From: Allobosea sp.
Lineage (GTDB): Bacteria > Pseudomonadota > Alphaproteobacteria > Rhizobiales > Kaistiaceae
DNA length: 64,000 nt
NCBI GenBank assembly: GCA_017307955.1
Contig: JAFKFV010000012.1
Location: 186,001-250,000, forward strand
Direction of reading: 5' to 3'
The notes under the pieces were generated by a model, which saw only the letters and a program-made list of their open reading frames with translations, ran no database searches and was not told the origin of the DNA. Below are positions 16,617-24,873 of this stretch, one piece after another; position 1 is the first letter of the stretch; each line of letters begins with the position of its first letter. Both the position numbers and the translations under genes were made by a program.

Positions 16617-17939
16617 ATGCAGGATGCGCAAGGCGGCGGGGCTGAAGCCGCCAACCGGCAAGAGGGCAAGGGCAGCCTGTTCGCGATCGGCATCCTCGCG
16701 CCGCTGGCCGGCGCGCTGGCCGGCGCGATCGGCGCCGCCTTCCGCTATGCCCTCGATCGCGCCGAGACGCTGCGCGGCGACATCGTCTCGGCCGCGCAGG
16801 GCTTCCCGGTCGCCGGCTTTCTCGCGGTGGTGGTACTCGCGGCGGTGTCGGCCGGCCTCGCGGCCTTCATGGTGCGCCGCTTCGCGCGCGAGGCTTCCGG
16901 CAGCGGCATCCCCCATGTCGAGGCGGTGCTCGCTGGCGAGGCGAAGCAGGCGACCTTCCGTCTCATCCCGGTCAAATTCGTCGGCGGCACGCTCGCTATC
17001 GGCGGCGGCCTCGCCCTTGGCCGCGAAGGACCGAGCGTCCAGATGGGCGCGACGCTCGCCCATCTCGTCGGCAAGTGGTTCCGCTGCGACTGGGACGATT
17101 GCCGCATGCTGCTCGCGGCCGGTGCCGGTGCGGGCCTCGCCACCGCCTTCAACGCGCCGATCGCCGGAGCCATCTTCGTGCTCGAGGAGTTGGTCCGCCG
17201 CTTCGAGACGCGCATCGCCATCGCGGCGCTCGGCGCCTCGGCAACGGCGATCGCGGTCGCACGCGCGCTGCTCGGCGACAGCCTCGACTTCACGGTCGCG
17301 CCGATCGCCGCGCCGGGCATCGCCGGCCTGCCCGCCTATGTCCTGTTCGGCGCGGTCGCCGGCCTCGTCGCCATCGCCTATAACCGCAGCATCCTCGGCG
17401 CGATGGACCTTTTCGAGCGCGTCACGGCGCTCCCCGCGACGCTCAAGGCGGTGCTGGTCGGCGCCGGCGTCGGCGCCATCGCCTTCGTGGCGCCGTCGCT
17501 GGTCGGCGGCGGCGATCCGCTGACCGAGGCGGCGCTCGCCGGCGAAGGCACGCTCGAACTCCTCGCGCTCTATTTCGCCGTCCGCTTCATCCTCGGCGCC
17601 GTCTCCTATGCCGCCGGGACGCCGGGCGGGCTCTTCGCGCCGATCCTCGTCCTCGGCGCCGAGATGGGGCTTGGTTTCGGCCTCGTCGCGTCGCGCCTGC
17701 TGCCGGCGCTCGGGCTCGATCCGCGCGGCTTCGCGCTCGTCGGCATGTCGGCCTTCTTCGCCGGCGTGGTGCGTGCGCCGCTCACCGGCCTCGTGCTCGC
17801 CGTCGAGATGACGGCCAACACGGCCCTTCTCGTGCCGATGCTCGCCGCCACCTTCGCGGCCATGCTGGTGCCGACCCTTGCCGGCAACAAGCCGATCTAC
17901 GACACGCTGCGCGAACGGGCGGCGCGCAAGTCGGCCTGA
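16617..17939 (+). CDS. clcA: ClC-family H+/Cl- exchange transporter
   Basis: A 440-residue inner-membrane ClC protein. Chloride-site motifs are GSGIPHVEAV and GREGPSVQMG, the latter with the gating glutamate (Glu148 of E. coli ClcA). FNAPIAGAIFVLEEL keeps the inner proton-transfer glutamate (Glu203), and KPIYDTL near the end keeps the coordinating tyrosine (Tyr445). These residues argue for an antiporter, not a channel. No CBS domains follow. Start: ATG 16617 has AGGGG ten bases before it; ATGs at 16587 and 16590 are in frame. Likely role is charge and pH balance in acid, as in enteric ClcA (family knowledge). Ends eight bases from the convergent polA stop. Confidence 0.92.
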   Translation: MQDAQGGGAEAANRQEGKGSLFAIGILAPLAGALAGAIGAAFRYALDRAETLRGDIVSAAQGFPVAGFLAVVVLAAVSAGLAAFMVRRFAREASGSGIPHVEAVLAGEAKQATFRLIPVKFVGGTLAIGGGLALGREGPSVQMGATLAHLVGKWFRCDWDDCRMLLAAGAGAGLATAFNAPIAGAIFVLEELVRRFETRIAIAALGASATAIAVARALLGDSLDFTVAPIAAPGIAGLPAYVLFGAVAGLVAIAYNRSILGAMDLFERVTALPATLKAVLVGAGVGAIAFVAPSLVGGGDPLTEAALAGEGTLELLALYFAVRFILGAVSYAAGTPGGLFAPILVLGAEMGLGFGLVASRLLPALGLDPRGFALVGMSAFFAGVVRAPLTGLVLAVEMTANTALLVPMLAATFAAMLVPTLAGNKPIYDTLRERAARKSA

Positions 17940-17946
17940 AAAAGGC

Positions 17947-20934
17947 TCAGTGCGCCTCGTCCCAGTTGTCTGCGGCGCGCGCGTCGACCTTCAGCGGCAC
18001 ATGCAGCGCCACGGCTGGCTCGGGCGCCTTCTCCATCACCTCGGTGACGAGCGTCAGCGTCGCCTCGACCTCGTCCTCGGGCACCTCGAAGATCAGTTCG
18101 TCATGCACCTGCAGCAGCATGCGCGCATTGAGTCGCTCCGCCTTGAGCGCCGGCGCGACGCGGATCATTGCGCGGCGGATGATGTCGGCCGCCGTCCCCT
18201 GCAGCCGCGCATTGATCGATGCGCGCTCGTTGAAGGCGCGGACAGAGGGATTCTTGGAATTGATCTCGGGATAGTGGCAGCGGCGGCCGAACAGGGTCGT
18301 GACGAAGCCATGCTCGCGGCAGAAGCGCCGCGTCTCGTCCATATAGGCGCGGATGCCGGGGAAGCGTTCGAAGTAGCGCTTGATATAGGCTCCGGCCTCC
18401 TCGCGGCCGATGCCGAGCTGGTTGGCGAGGCCGAAGGCCGAGATGCCGTAGATGATGCCGAAATTGATCGCCTTGGCGCGCCGGCGGACTTCCGACGGCA
18501 TGCCTTCGACCGGCACGCCGAACATCTCGGACGCGGTCAGCGCGTGGATGTCGAGCCCGTCGCGGAAGGCCTGGCGCAGCGCCGGGATATCGGCGATCTC
18601 GGCGAGAAGGCGGAGTTCGATCTGCGAATAGTCGGCCGAGACGAGCTTTGTCCCCGGAGCCGCGACGAAGGCGCGGCGGATCTTGCGGCCGGCCTCGGTG
18701 CGGACGGGGATGTTCTGCAGGTTGGGTTCGGAGGATGACAGGCGCCCCGTCGTCGTCGCCGCCAGCGCATAGGAGGTGTGGACGCGCTCCGTCTCCGGAT
18801 GCTGGTAGGAGGGGAGGGCGTCGGTATAGGTCGAGCGCAGCTTGGTGAGCTGGCGCCATTCGAGGATCCGCTGCGGCAGCTCGTAGCCCTGCTCGGCGAG
18901 TTCCTCGAGGATGCTGGCGCCGGTCGCCCAGGCGCCGGTCGCGGTCTTGGTGGCGCCGGGCAGGCCCATGACGCCAAACAGGATATCGCCGAGCTGCTTC
19001 GGCGAGCCGATATTGAAGGGCTGGCCGGCCAGCTTGTGGATCTCGTCCTCGAGGCCGGCGGCGGCCTGCGCGAAATCGCCCGAGAGGCGCGAGAGCATGC
19101 CGCGGTCGATCGAGATGCCGCGCCGTTCCATGGCGGAGAGCACGGGGATCATCGGCCGCTCCAGCGTCTCGTAGACGCTGGCCATGCCCTCGGCAGCGAG
19201 GCGCGGCTTCAGCGCCTGCCAGAGCCGCAGCGTCACATCCGCGTCCTCGGCGGCATAGGCCGTGGCGCGGTCGATCGCCACGCGGTCGAAGGTGATGCGC
19301 GCCTTGCCCTTGCCGGTCACCTCGTCGAAGGTGATCGGCGTATGGCCGAGCCATTTCTCCGACAGGGGATCCATGCCGTGCGGCCCGCGGCCGGCATCGA
19401 GCACATAGGAGATGAGCATCGTGTCGTCATAGGGCGCGATCTCGATGCCGTAGCGGGCGAGGATCAGCCAGTCATATTTGAGGTTCTGCGCCACCTTGAG
19501 GACGGCGCGGTCCTCGAGCATCGGCTTCAGCGCGTCGAGCGCGGCCCGCAGCGGGATCTGGCCTTCGAGGAGCCCCTCGTTGAAGAGCCCGTCTCCCGCG
19601 CCGCGATGGGCGAACGGGATATAGCAGGCTTCGCCCGGCCCGACCGCCAGCGAGACGCCGACGAGATCGGCCTGCATCGGGTCGAGCGAGGTCGTCTCCG
19701 TGTCGACGGCGACAAGGCCCCGTTCGGTGGCACGCCGCACCCAGTCGACGAGCCGATCGAGGCTCGTCACGGTCTCATAGGTCGAGCGGTCGACGGGGCT
19801 GGTCTTCGCCGCATCGGCGCGGGCGGCCGCCAGCGCGGAGGGCGTGAGCGCCGTTCCGCCGTCGGTCGTCGCGGCAGCGGCTGACGGTGCGCTGCTTCCC
19901 CCCGCGAATAGGTCGTCGCCGGAGGGCGATCCCGTCTCCGTCGCGCCGTTCACCGCCGAGGCGGCGGCGATGGCCGGGTCGGGGTCGACCTTCGACTGTT
20001 CCACGCCGGTCGCCGCGGCGACGCGGCCGGTCAGCGTCGAGAATTCCATCGCCTTCAGGAAGCGGATGAGCCGGGCGCCGTCCACCGCGCGCACGACCAG
20101 CTGGTCGATCGGCACCGTGAGCGGCACGGCGGTCTCGAGCGTCACCAGCCGCATCGAGATGCGGGCCTGCTCGGCATTGGCGATCAGCGCCTCGCGGCGC
20201 TTCGGCTGCTTGATCTCGCCCGCGGCGGCCAGCAGGCTTTCGAGATCGCCATAGGTCTCGATCAGCTGCGCCGCGGTCTTGATGCCGATGCCGGGAACGC
20301 CCGGCACATTGTCGATGCTGTCGCCGGCGAGCGACTGCACATCGACGACCTTCTCCGGCGGCACGCCGAATTTCTCGATCACCTCGTCGCGGCCGATCGT
20401 CTTGCCCTTCATGGTGTCGAGCATGACGACGCCGGGCCGGATCAATTGCATCAGGTCCTTGTCGGACGAGACGATGGTGACGTCGGCGCCGGCCGCGACC
20501 GCCTGCTCGGCATAGGTGGCAATGAGATCGTCGGCCTCGAAGCCCTCCTGCTCGACGCAGGCGACGTTGAAGGCGTGCACCGCGTGGCGAATCAGCGAGA
20601 ACTGCGGTCTGAGATCCTCCGGCGGATCGGGCCGCTGCGCCTTGTAGAGCGGGTAGATCGCGTTGCGGAAGGTTGTGGCGGAGTGGTCGAGGACGACCGC
20701 GAGATGCGTCGGGCGGACGCCGACCTCGTTGGCCTCCTTGAGAAGCTTCCACAACATGTTGCAGAAGCCGGAAACCGCACCGACAGGCAGGCCGTCGGAC
20801 TTGCGCGTCAGCGGCGGCAGCGCATGATAGGCGCGAAAGATGTATGACGATCCGTCGACGAGGAAGACGTGATCGCCGGCGGCGACGGGGCGCTGCGGAG
20901 TGCCGGCGGAGGGAGGCGTGGGTGTCTCAGACAT
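17947..20934 (-). CDS. polA: DNA polymerase I
   Basis: A 995-residue three-domain repair polymerase. Residues ~1-310 are the 5'-3' flap exonuclease (VFLVDGSSYIFRAYHAL; GFEADDLIATYA). A low-complexity linker of ~60 residues rich in A, S and T follows. The 3'-5' exonuclease domain is intact, with VAVDTETTSLDP (acidic residues kept). The polymerase domain has motif A (DYSQIELRLLAEI), the O-helix (RRRAKAINFGIIYG) and motif C (LQVHDEL). It removes Okazaki primers and fills repair gaps. Start ATG 20934 lies inside a plus-strand frame, but the membrane-protein gene on that strand most likely starts at 21086, so there is no overlap. Confidence 0.97.
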   Translation of the reverse strand: MSETPTPPSAGTPQRPVAAGDHVFLVDGSSYIFRAYHALPPLTRKSDGLPVGAVSGFCNMLWKLLKEANEVGVRPTHLAVVLDHSATTFRNAIYPLYKAQRPDPPEDLRPQFSLIRHAVHAFNVACVEQEGFEADDLIATYAEQAVAAGADVTIVSSDKDLMQLIRPGVVMLDTMKGKTIGRDEVIEKFGVPPEKVVDVQSLAGDSIDNVPGVPGIGIKTAAQLIETYGDLESLLAAAGEIKQPKRREALIANAEQARISMRLVTLETAVPLTVPIDQLVVRAVDGARLIRFLKAMEFSTLTGRVAAATGVEQSKVDPDPAIAAASAVNGATETGSPSGDDLFAGGSSAPSAAAATTDGGTALTPSALAAARADAAKTSPVDRSTYETVTSLDRLVDWVRRATERGLVAVDTETTSLDPMQADLVGVSLAVGPGEACYIPFAHRGAGDGLFNEGLLEGQIPLRAALDALKPMLEDRAVLKVAQNLKYDWLILARYGIEIAPYDDTMLISYVLDAGRGPHGMDPLSEKWLGHTPITFDEVTGKGKARITFDRVAIDRATAYAAEDADVTLRLWQALKPRLAAEGMASVYETLERPMIPVLSAMERRGISIDRGMLSRLSGDFAQAAAGLEDEIHKLAGQPFNIGSPKQLGDILFGVMGLPGATKTATGAWATGASILEELAEQGYELPQRILEWRQLTKLRSTYTDALPSYQHPETERVHTSYALAATTTGRLSSSEPNLQNIPVRTEAGRKIRRAFVAAPGTKLVSADYSQIELRLLAEIADIPALRQAFRDGLDIHALTASEMFGVPVEGMPSEVRRRAKAINFGIIYGISAFGLANQLGIGREEAGAYIKRYFERFPGIRAYMDETRRFCREHGFVTTLFGRRCHYPEINSKNPSVRAFNERASINARLQGTAADIIRRAMIRVAPALKAERLNARMLLQVHDELIFEVPEDEVEATLTLVTEVMEKAPEPAVALHVPLKVDARAADNWDEAH

Positions 20935-21085
20935 GGCCGGGACTATGCCTCTCGCAGCCGGCTTTGGCTATATGATGCACGCGCGGCAGGCGTCCGGACG
21001 GACGGCTTCGCTCGAGGGGGAGACGATCGCGGGAACGGCGGAAGGCCGGTCCGGCGCAAACAGTGTCGACTCCAACGGAGCCTCC

Positions 21086-21472
21086 ATGCTCTCGAAACGG
21101 CCGGTCCCCGGCATTCCTGATGTCCTGACCCGTTTCGGTGCGAGCAGCCGGTTGATCCAGCAGGCCTTCGTCATCGCGCTCGTCTGCCTCGCCGCCTTCG
21201 CGCTCGCCTGCCTGCTGCCCGTCGATGGCGACCAGACCCTCGTCTCGCTGACGGCTGTGATCGCCGTCGCCGGCGTCCTGTTGTGGCTCGTGCATCTCGT
21301 CGTCTTCGCACGTCGGATCAGCGGCGCGGCGCCCAGGATCGGCGCCGGCTCGTCCGGCCGGCTCGCCCGCCTGTCACGGATCGCCGGCATCGCCGCGCTC
21401 GCGGCGACCGGAGCGCCGCTGCCCGAGCCGCCCGACGCGACACCACAAACCAACGAGCGGCTGCGGAAATGA
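21086..21472 (+). CDS. Small two-TM membrane protein, unknown function
   Basis: A 128-residue protein with two strong hydrophobic segments (about residues 26-46 and 53-75), a short basic linker and a proline-rich polar tail. No family is recognised. The frame is open from 20900, but only ATG 21086 has a ribosome binding site (GGAG, five bases before) and the earlier residues look non-native. It is divergent from polA and is followed 14 bases later by the CPBP-like gene, so the two membrane proteins are probably made together. Confidence 0.55.
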   Translation: MLSKRPVPGIPDVLTRFGASSRLIQQAFVIALVCLAAFALACLLPVDGDQTLVSLTAVIAVAGVLLWLVHLVVFARRISGAAPRIGAGSSGRLARLSRIAGIAALAATGAPLPEPPDATPQTNERLRK

Positions 21473-21486
21473 GCTAGCGTGCTGGC

Positions 21487-22152
21487 ATGGTCGATTCGAA
21501 GCCCCGCATGCCTGTCAAAGCCGCGCCGCCGCTCGCCGCCGCCCTGCCGCTCGCGGCGCTGTTCGGCGGGCTGTTCCTCGTCTGGTGCCTCTCCGTCGTC
21601 TGGATACGCACCCTGCCGCCGGGCGACCAGTGGGCGCGGCAGATCTGGCCTATCCTGCTCTGGATCGGCGCCATCGCGCTCTACATCGTCTGGCAGCGGC
21701 CGCCGCAGCCGGCGTGCTGGCTCGGCCTCGTCCCCATTGACCCGCCGCGCATCGCCATCGCGCTCGCCGCCTTTGTCGGCGTCTTCGCCTGGCACGCGAT
21801 CCGCATCCAGGTCGGCCGGCCGCCGAGCGGGCTGCTCTATCAGCTGCCGCCGGAAATCCATGTCTGGATCGTCGCGGGCGTCGTCGTCAACGCGCTGCTC
21901 TTCCACGGCGTCCTGCAGACGCGGCTGACGGAACTCGCGGGTTCCCGTCTCGCCATCGGCGTCACCGGAATCGCGGTGACGCTGTTCCGCGTGCCGAGCT
22001 TCTTCGTCGGCGGCGGCTTCGGCGTCGAGCCGGGCATGCTGGTGATCATCCTCTTCCTGGCGCTGATTGCCGCCATCCTGCGCGACCGCAGCCAGAGCCT
22101 CTGGCCCGCCATGGCACTCGCCGCCGGCAACGCCTTCGGCACGCTGCTTTAG
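21487..22152 (+). CDS. CPBP-like membrane protein lacking catalytic residues
   Basis: A 221-residue polytopic membrane protein whose C-terminal half resembles the CPBP (Abi/CAAX protease-like) fold. Motif 1, normally EExxxR in EELLFRGVLQ, is present as NALLFHGVLQTRL with Asn135, Ala136 and His140. Motif 2, FxxxH, is FRVPS; motif 3, HxxxN, is LAAGN. So all three metal or catalytic positions are changed, although the surrounding hydrophobic pattern is kept. It is probably not a protease and may be a binding or scaffold protein. It follows the small membrane-protein gene after 14 bases and precedes xerC. Confidence 0.6.
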   Translation: MVDSKPRMPVKAAPPLAAALPLAALFGGLFLVWCLSVVWIRTLPPGDQWARQIWPILLWIGAIALYIVWQRPPQPACWLGLVPIDPPRIAIALAAFVGVFAWHAIRIQVGRPPSGLLYQLPPEIHVWIVAGVVVNALLFHGVLQTRLTELAGSRLAIGVTGIAVTLFRVPSFFVGGGFGVEPGMLVIILFLALIAAILRDRSQSLWPAMALAAGNAFGTLL

Positions 22153-22154
22153 CC

Positions 22155-22170
22155 TTAAGCCAGGCTTAAC
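22155..22170 (+). promoter_or_regulatory. CtrA-type box before xerC
   Basis: TTAAGCCAGGCTTAAC matches the alphaproteobacterial CtrA consensus TTAA-N7-TTAAC exactly, and also forms a perfect 7-bp palindrome around one central base. It lies 24 bases before the xerC ATG and just after the previous stop. CtrA control of xerC is an inference; a chance match in one site is possible but the window is GC-rich, so TTAA pairs at this spacing are rare. Confidence 0.55.
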
Positions 22171-22193
22171 CATCGCGGCCGACATCATCCGCC

Positions 22194-23144
22194 ATGGCCT
22201 ATCCTCCGCCTCTCGTCTTCGCCGCCCCCGACACGCTCGCGCGGATCGATGCGTGGGAGGAGCATCTGCGCGGCGAGCGGCGGCTCTCGGCGAAGACGCT
22301 CGAGGCCTATGGCCGCGACCTGCAGCAGTTTCTCTCCTTCGTGACGCTGCATATCGGCAATCCGCCGGCGATCGCCGATCTCGCGGAGCTGCGCATGGCC
22401 GATATCCGCGGCTTCATGGCGAGCCGCCGGCGCGAGGGCGCCGGCCCGCGGACGCTGGCGCGCGGGCTCGCCGGCATCCGCTCCTTCATCGCTTTCCTGG
22501 AACGCGACGGCCTCGCCAATGGCGCCGCCTTCCGCGCCATGCGCACGCCGCGCCAGCCGAAGACGCTGCCGAAGCCGCTCACCGCCGACCAGGCGGTGCG
22601 CGTTACCGAGGCGGAGGAGCAGCTCGACGAGGAACCGTGGGTCGCGGCGCGCAACGCGGCCGTGCTGGCGCTCTGCTATGGCTCCGGGCTGCGTATCTCG
22701 GAAGCGCTCGGCATCCGAAGGGCCGATGCGCCGCTCTCCGGCGAGGGCGTCCTGCGCGTCACGGGCAAGGGCGGCAAGACGCGGCTCGTTCCGGTGCTTC
22801 CCGTCGTTGCCGAGGCGATCGCCACCTATCTGCGGCTCTCGCCCTTCGCGCCCAAGGTCGACGGCCCGCTCTTTCTCGGCGTGCGCGGCGGCCCGCTGTC
22901 GCCGCGCATCATCCAGCTCGCGATGGCGCGCATGCGGGGCGCGCTAGGGCTCCCCGACAGCGCGACGCCGCATGCGCTGCGCCATTCCTTCGCGACGCAT
23001 CTCCTCGCCGGCGGCGGCGACCTCCGCGCCATCCAGGAGCTGCTCGGCCATGCGAGCCTCTCGACGACGCAGATCTATACCGGCGTCGACACCGAGCGCC
23101 TGCTCGCGGTCTTCGAGCAGACGCATCCCCGCGCGCGGCGATAG
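22194..23144 (+). CDS. xerC: Tyrosine recombinase XerC
   Basis: A 316-residue site-specific recombinase that resolves chromosome dimers at dif with XerD during division. The N-terminal SAM-like core-binding domain spans ~15-110 (RRLSAKTLEAYGRDLQQFL). The catalytic domain has the Arg in YGSGLRISEAL, the Lys in GKGGKTR, HALRHSFATHLLAGGG with His and Arg, LGHASLSTTQIY with His, and the final nucleophile Tyr. Length and the GARTLxRGLAGIRSF-like section favour XerC over XerD or a phage integrase. No attachment site or cargo lies nearby. A CtrA-type box precedes it. Confidence 0.9.
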   Translation: MAYPPPLVFAAPDTLARIDAWEEHLRGERRLSAKTLEAYGRDLQQFLSFVTLHIGNPPAIADLAELRMADIRGFMASRRREGAGPRTLARGLAGIRSFIAFLERDGLANGAAFRAMRTPRQPKTLPKPLTADQAVRVTEAEEQLDEEPWVAARNAAVLALCYGSGLRISEALGIRRADAPLSGEGVLRVTGKGGKTRLVPVLPVVAEAIATYLRLSPFAPKVDGPLFLGVRGGPLSPRIIQLAMARMRGALGLPDSATPHALRHSFATHLLAGGGDLRAIQELLGHASLSTTQIYTGVDTERLLAVFEQTHPRARR

Positions 23145-23150
23145 CCGAGG

Positions 23151-23960
23151 TCAGAGCGGCCGCAGCGTGAAGACGGTGGTGTCGATGACGAAGCTGCCAT
23201 CCTCGGCCACCTCGAAATGGGCCCGCACGTCGTCGGAAACCGCCTCCTGCAGGGCGCGGATCGCGTCGGCAAGGACCTTCGGCGTGCGCATGCGGGCGAT
23301 CCAGGCGCCATAGTCGAGCGGCAGGCGCCGGCGGGTCAGCGCCGTCGTCACGAAGCCGGCATCGGCGGCGAAGGCCACCCATTCCGCGCTGGAATAATCT
23401 CGGACATGCGAGGGGTCGCGCAGCATCTCGAAGGTCTGCAGGAAGGTGTCGAGCACCGGCTGCTCCGGCGCCACGACATCGGCGAATCCGGCGACACCGC
23501 CCGACTTCAGCACCCGCCGCGCCTCGCGCAATCCGGCGCGGATATCCTGCCAGTGATGCGCCGTGAATCGGCAGAGCACGACATCGAAGCTCGCATCGGC
23601 GAAGGGCAGCCGCTCGGCTGGCCCCTGGGCCGTCTCGATATTGGCGAGCCCGCGCGCCGCCGCCTCGCGCCGGACGGCGGCCAGCATGTCGGCCGAGAGG
23701 TCGTAGGCGGTCACCGATCCGGCGGTTGCCGCCGCGGCATAGGAGACATGACCGCCGCCGCAGCCAAGGTCGAGAACGCGCGCGCCGGGCGCGACCAGCG
23801 CCGCGAGTTCGGCGATGTCGCCGCCTTCGGCATGGACGCGGCTCGCGACATAGGCGTCGGCCTGGCTGCCGAACTGCCGCGCGGCCAGCTCCGTCTGGCT
23901 GGTCGCCTGCGGGCCGGGCTGCGCCGCCGTCGGCGCGGGGTCTCGGGTTCTCTCGGTCAT
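23151..23960 (-). CDS. Class I SAM-dependent methyltransferase
   Basis: A 269-residue cytoplasmic methyltransferase of the UbiE/Methyltransf_11 type. Motif I is VLDLGCGGGHVS, motif II is seen at SVTAYDLS, and motif post-II at FDVVLCRFTAHHW; the C-terminal half carries a substrate cap (YGAWIARMRTP). Substrate unknown. The first ~25 residues are poorly ordered (T/A/P/Q). It is divergent from a MmyB-type HTH regulator, and the 106-base shared promoter region contains a direct repeat, suggesting control by that regulator. It ends seven bases from the convergent xerC stop. Confidence 0.88.
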   Translation of the reverse strand: MTERTRDPAPTAAQPGPQATSQTELAARQFGSQADAYVASRVHAEGGDIAELAALVAPGARVLDLGCGGGHVSYAAAATAGSVTAYDLSADMLAAVRREAAARGLANIETAQGPAERLPFADASFDVVLCRFTAHHWQDIRAGLREARRVLKSGGVAGFADVVAPEQPVLDTFLQTFEMLRDPSHVRDYSSAEWVAFAADAGFVTTALTRRRLPLDYGAWIARMRTPKVLADAIRALQEAVSDDVRAHFEVAEDGSFVIDTTVFTLRPL

Positions 23961-24021
23961 CGTGGTCGTTCCGTGGTGAGGCGCGCGTGCTCCGCGCTGC
24001 CTGCTATCGGTAGCGCTCCGC

Positions 24022-24055
24022 TTACCCTGTTACCAGATGCGAGTTTATCCTGTTA
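24022..24055. promoter_or_regulatory. Direct-repeat operator candidate
   Basis: Two copies of TTAYCCTGTTA, at 24022-24032 and 24045-24055, are 23 bases apart (about two helical turns). They sit in the gap between the methyltransferase gene and the HTH regulator gene, ending 11 bases before the regulator's ATG. Such direct repeats suit a dimeric HTH repressor that controls itself and the divergent gene. Confidence 0.5.
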
Positions 24056-24066
24056 TAAGCGCCACC

Positions 24067-24873
24067 ATGGAGCGATCGGACGCGACGCGGCGGCAGGTGC
24101 TGGGAGATTTCGTGCGGGCGCATCGCGCGCGGCTGCAGCCGTCGTCGTTCGGGCTCGATCCCGGCCGCCGCCGCCGCACGCCGGGCCTCCGCCGCGAGGA
24201 GCTGGCGCAGCTCGCCGGGGTCAGCGCCACCTGGCTCGCCTGGATTGAGCAGGGACGCGATGTCTCGATCTCGGCGCCGGCGCTGGCGCGGCTGGCGCGG
24301 GCGATGCGGCTGACGGTTGCCGAGCGCGTCTATCTCTTCGGCCTCGGCGGCCGTGCCGATCCCGAGGAACAGACGGCCGATGGCGGCGACCTTGCCGAAG
24401 GCCTGGCGGCGATCGTCGGCGCGATCACCTTTCCCGCCTATCTCATCGACCGGACCTGGACGGCGCGCGCCTTCAACGCGGCCGCTGTCGATCTCTTCGC
24501 CGGCTGGCTCGACGGCGCGGAGCGCAATTTGCTGCGCTTCATCTTCCTCGATCCGGCGGCGCGGCGGCTGATCCGAGATTTCGAGACACGCGCGCGGCGC
24601 GTCGCGGCCGAATTCCGCGCCGATTACCGCCGCCATCTCGCGGCGCCCGAGATGAAGACGCTGGTGGCCGATCTCACCGCCGAGAGCCCGCTCTTCGCCG
24701 AGGCCTGGGACGAGCAGGCGGTGGTCGACCGCGAAGGCGGGCTGCGCCTCTTCGATCATCCGCTGCGCGGGTATCTCGCCTTCCGCCAGACGACGCTGCA
24801 GCCCGCGCTGCATCCCGAACTGAAGCTCGTGGTGCTGGAGCCTCTTGGAGCGGAGGTTCAGGCCGTGCCGTAG
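24067..24873 (+). CDS. XRE-type regulator with MmyB-like ligand domain
   Basis: A 268-residue transcription factor. Residues ~5-85 are a Cro/C1-type helix-turn-helix (RRTPGLRREELAQLAGVSATW, then WIEQGRDVSIS). The rest matches the MmyB-like ligand-binding domain, a PAS-like fold, with RTWTARAFNAAAVDLFAGW and the LLRFIFLDPAARRL pattern. The family often controls a neighbouring dehydrogenase or methyltransferase gene. ATG 24067 is preferred; ATG 24037 would add ten residues and run into the direct-repeat operator. It overlaps the convergent Hsp70-type gene by 16 bases. Confidence 0.88.
   Translation: MERSDATRRQVLGDFVRAHRARLQPSSFGLDPGRRRRTPGLRREELAQLAGVSATWLAWIEQGRDVSISAPALARLARAMRLTVAERVYLFGLGGRADPEEQTADGGDLAEGLAAIVGAITFPAYLIDRTWTARAFNAAAVDLFAGWLDGAERNLLRFIFLDPAARRLIRDFETRARRVAAEFRADYRRHLAAPEMKTLVADLTAESPLFAEAWDEQAVVDREGGLRLFDHPLRGYLAFRQTTLQPALHPELKLVVLEPLGAEVQAVP

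Noticed and set aside
22194..23144. Phage or island integrase
   Set aside because: The protein has XerC features, and there is no attachment site, cargo or flanking tRNA.
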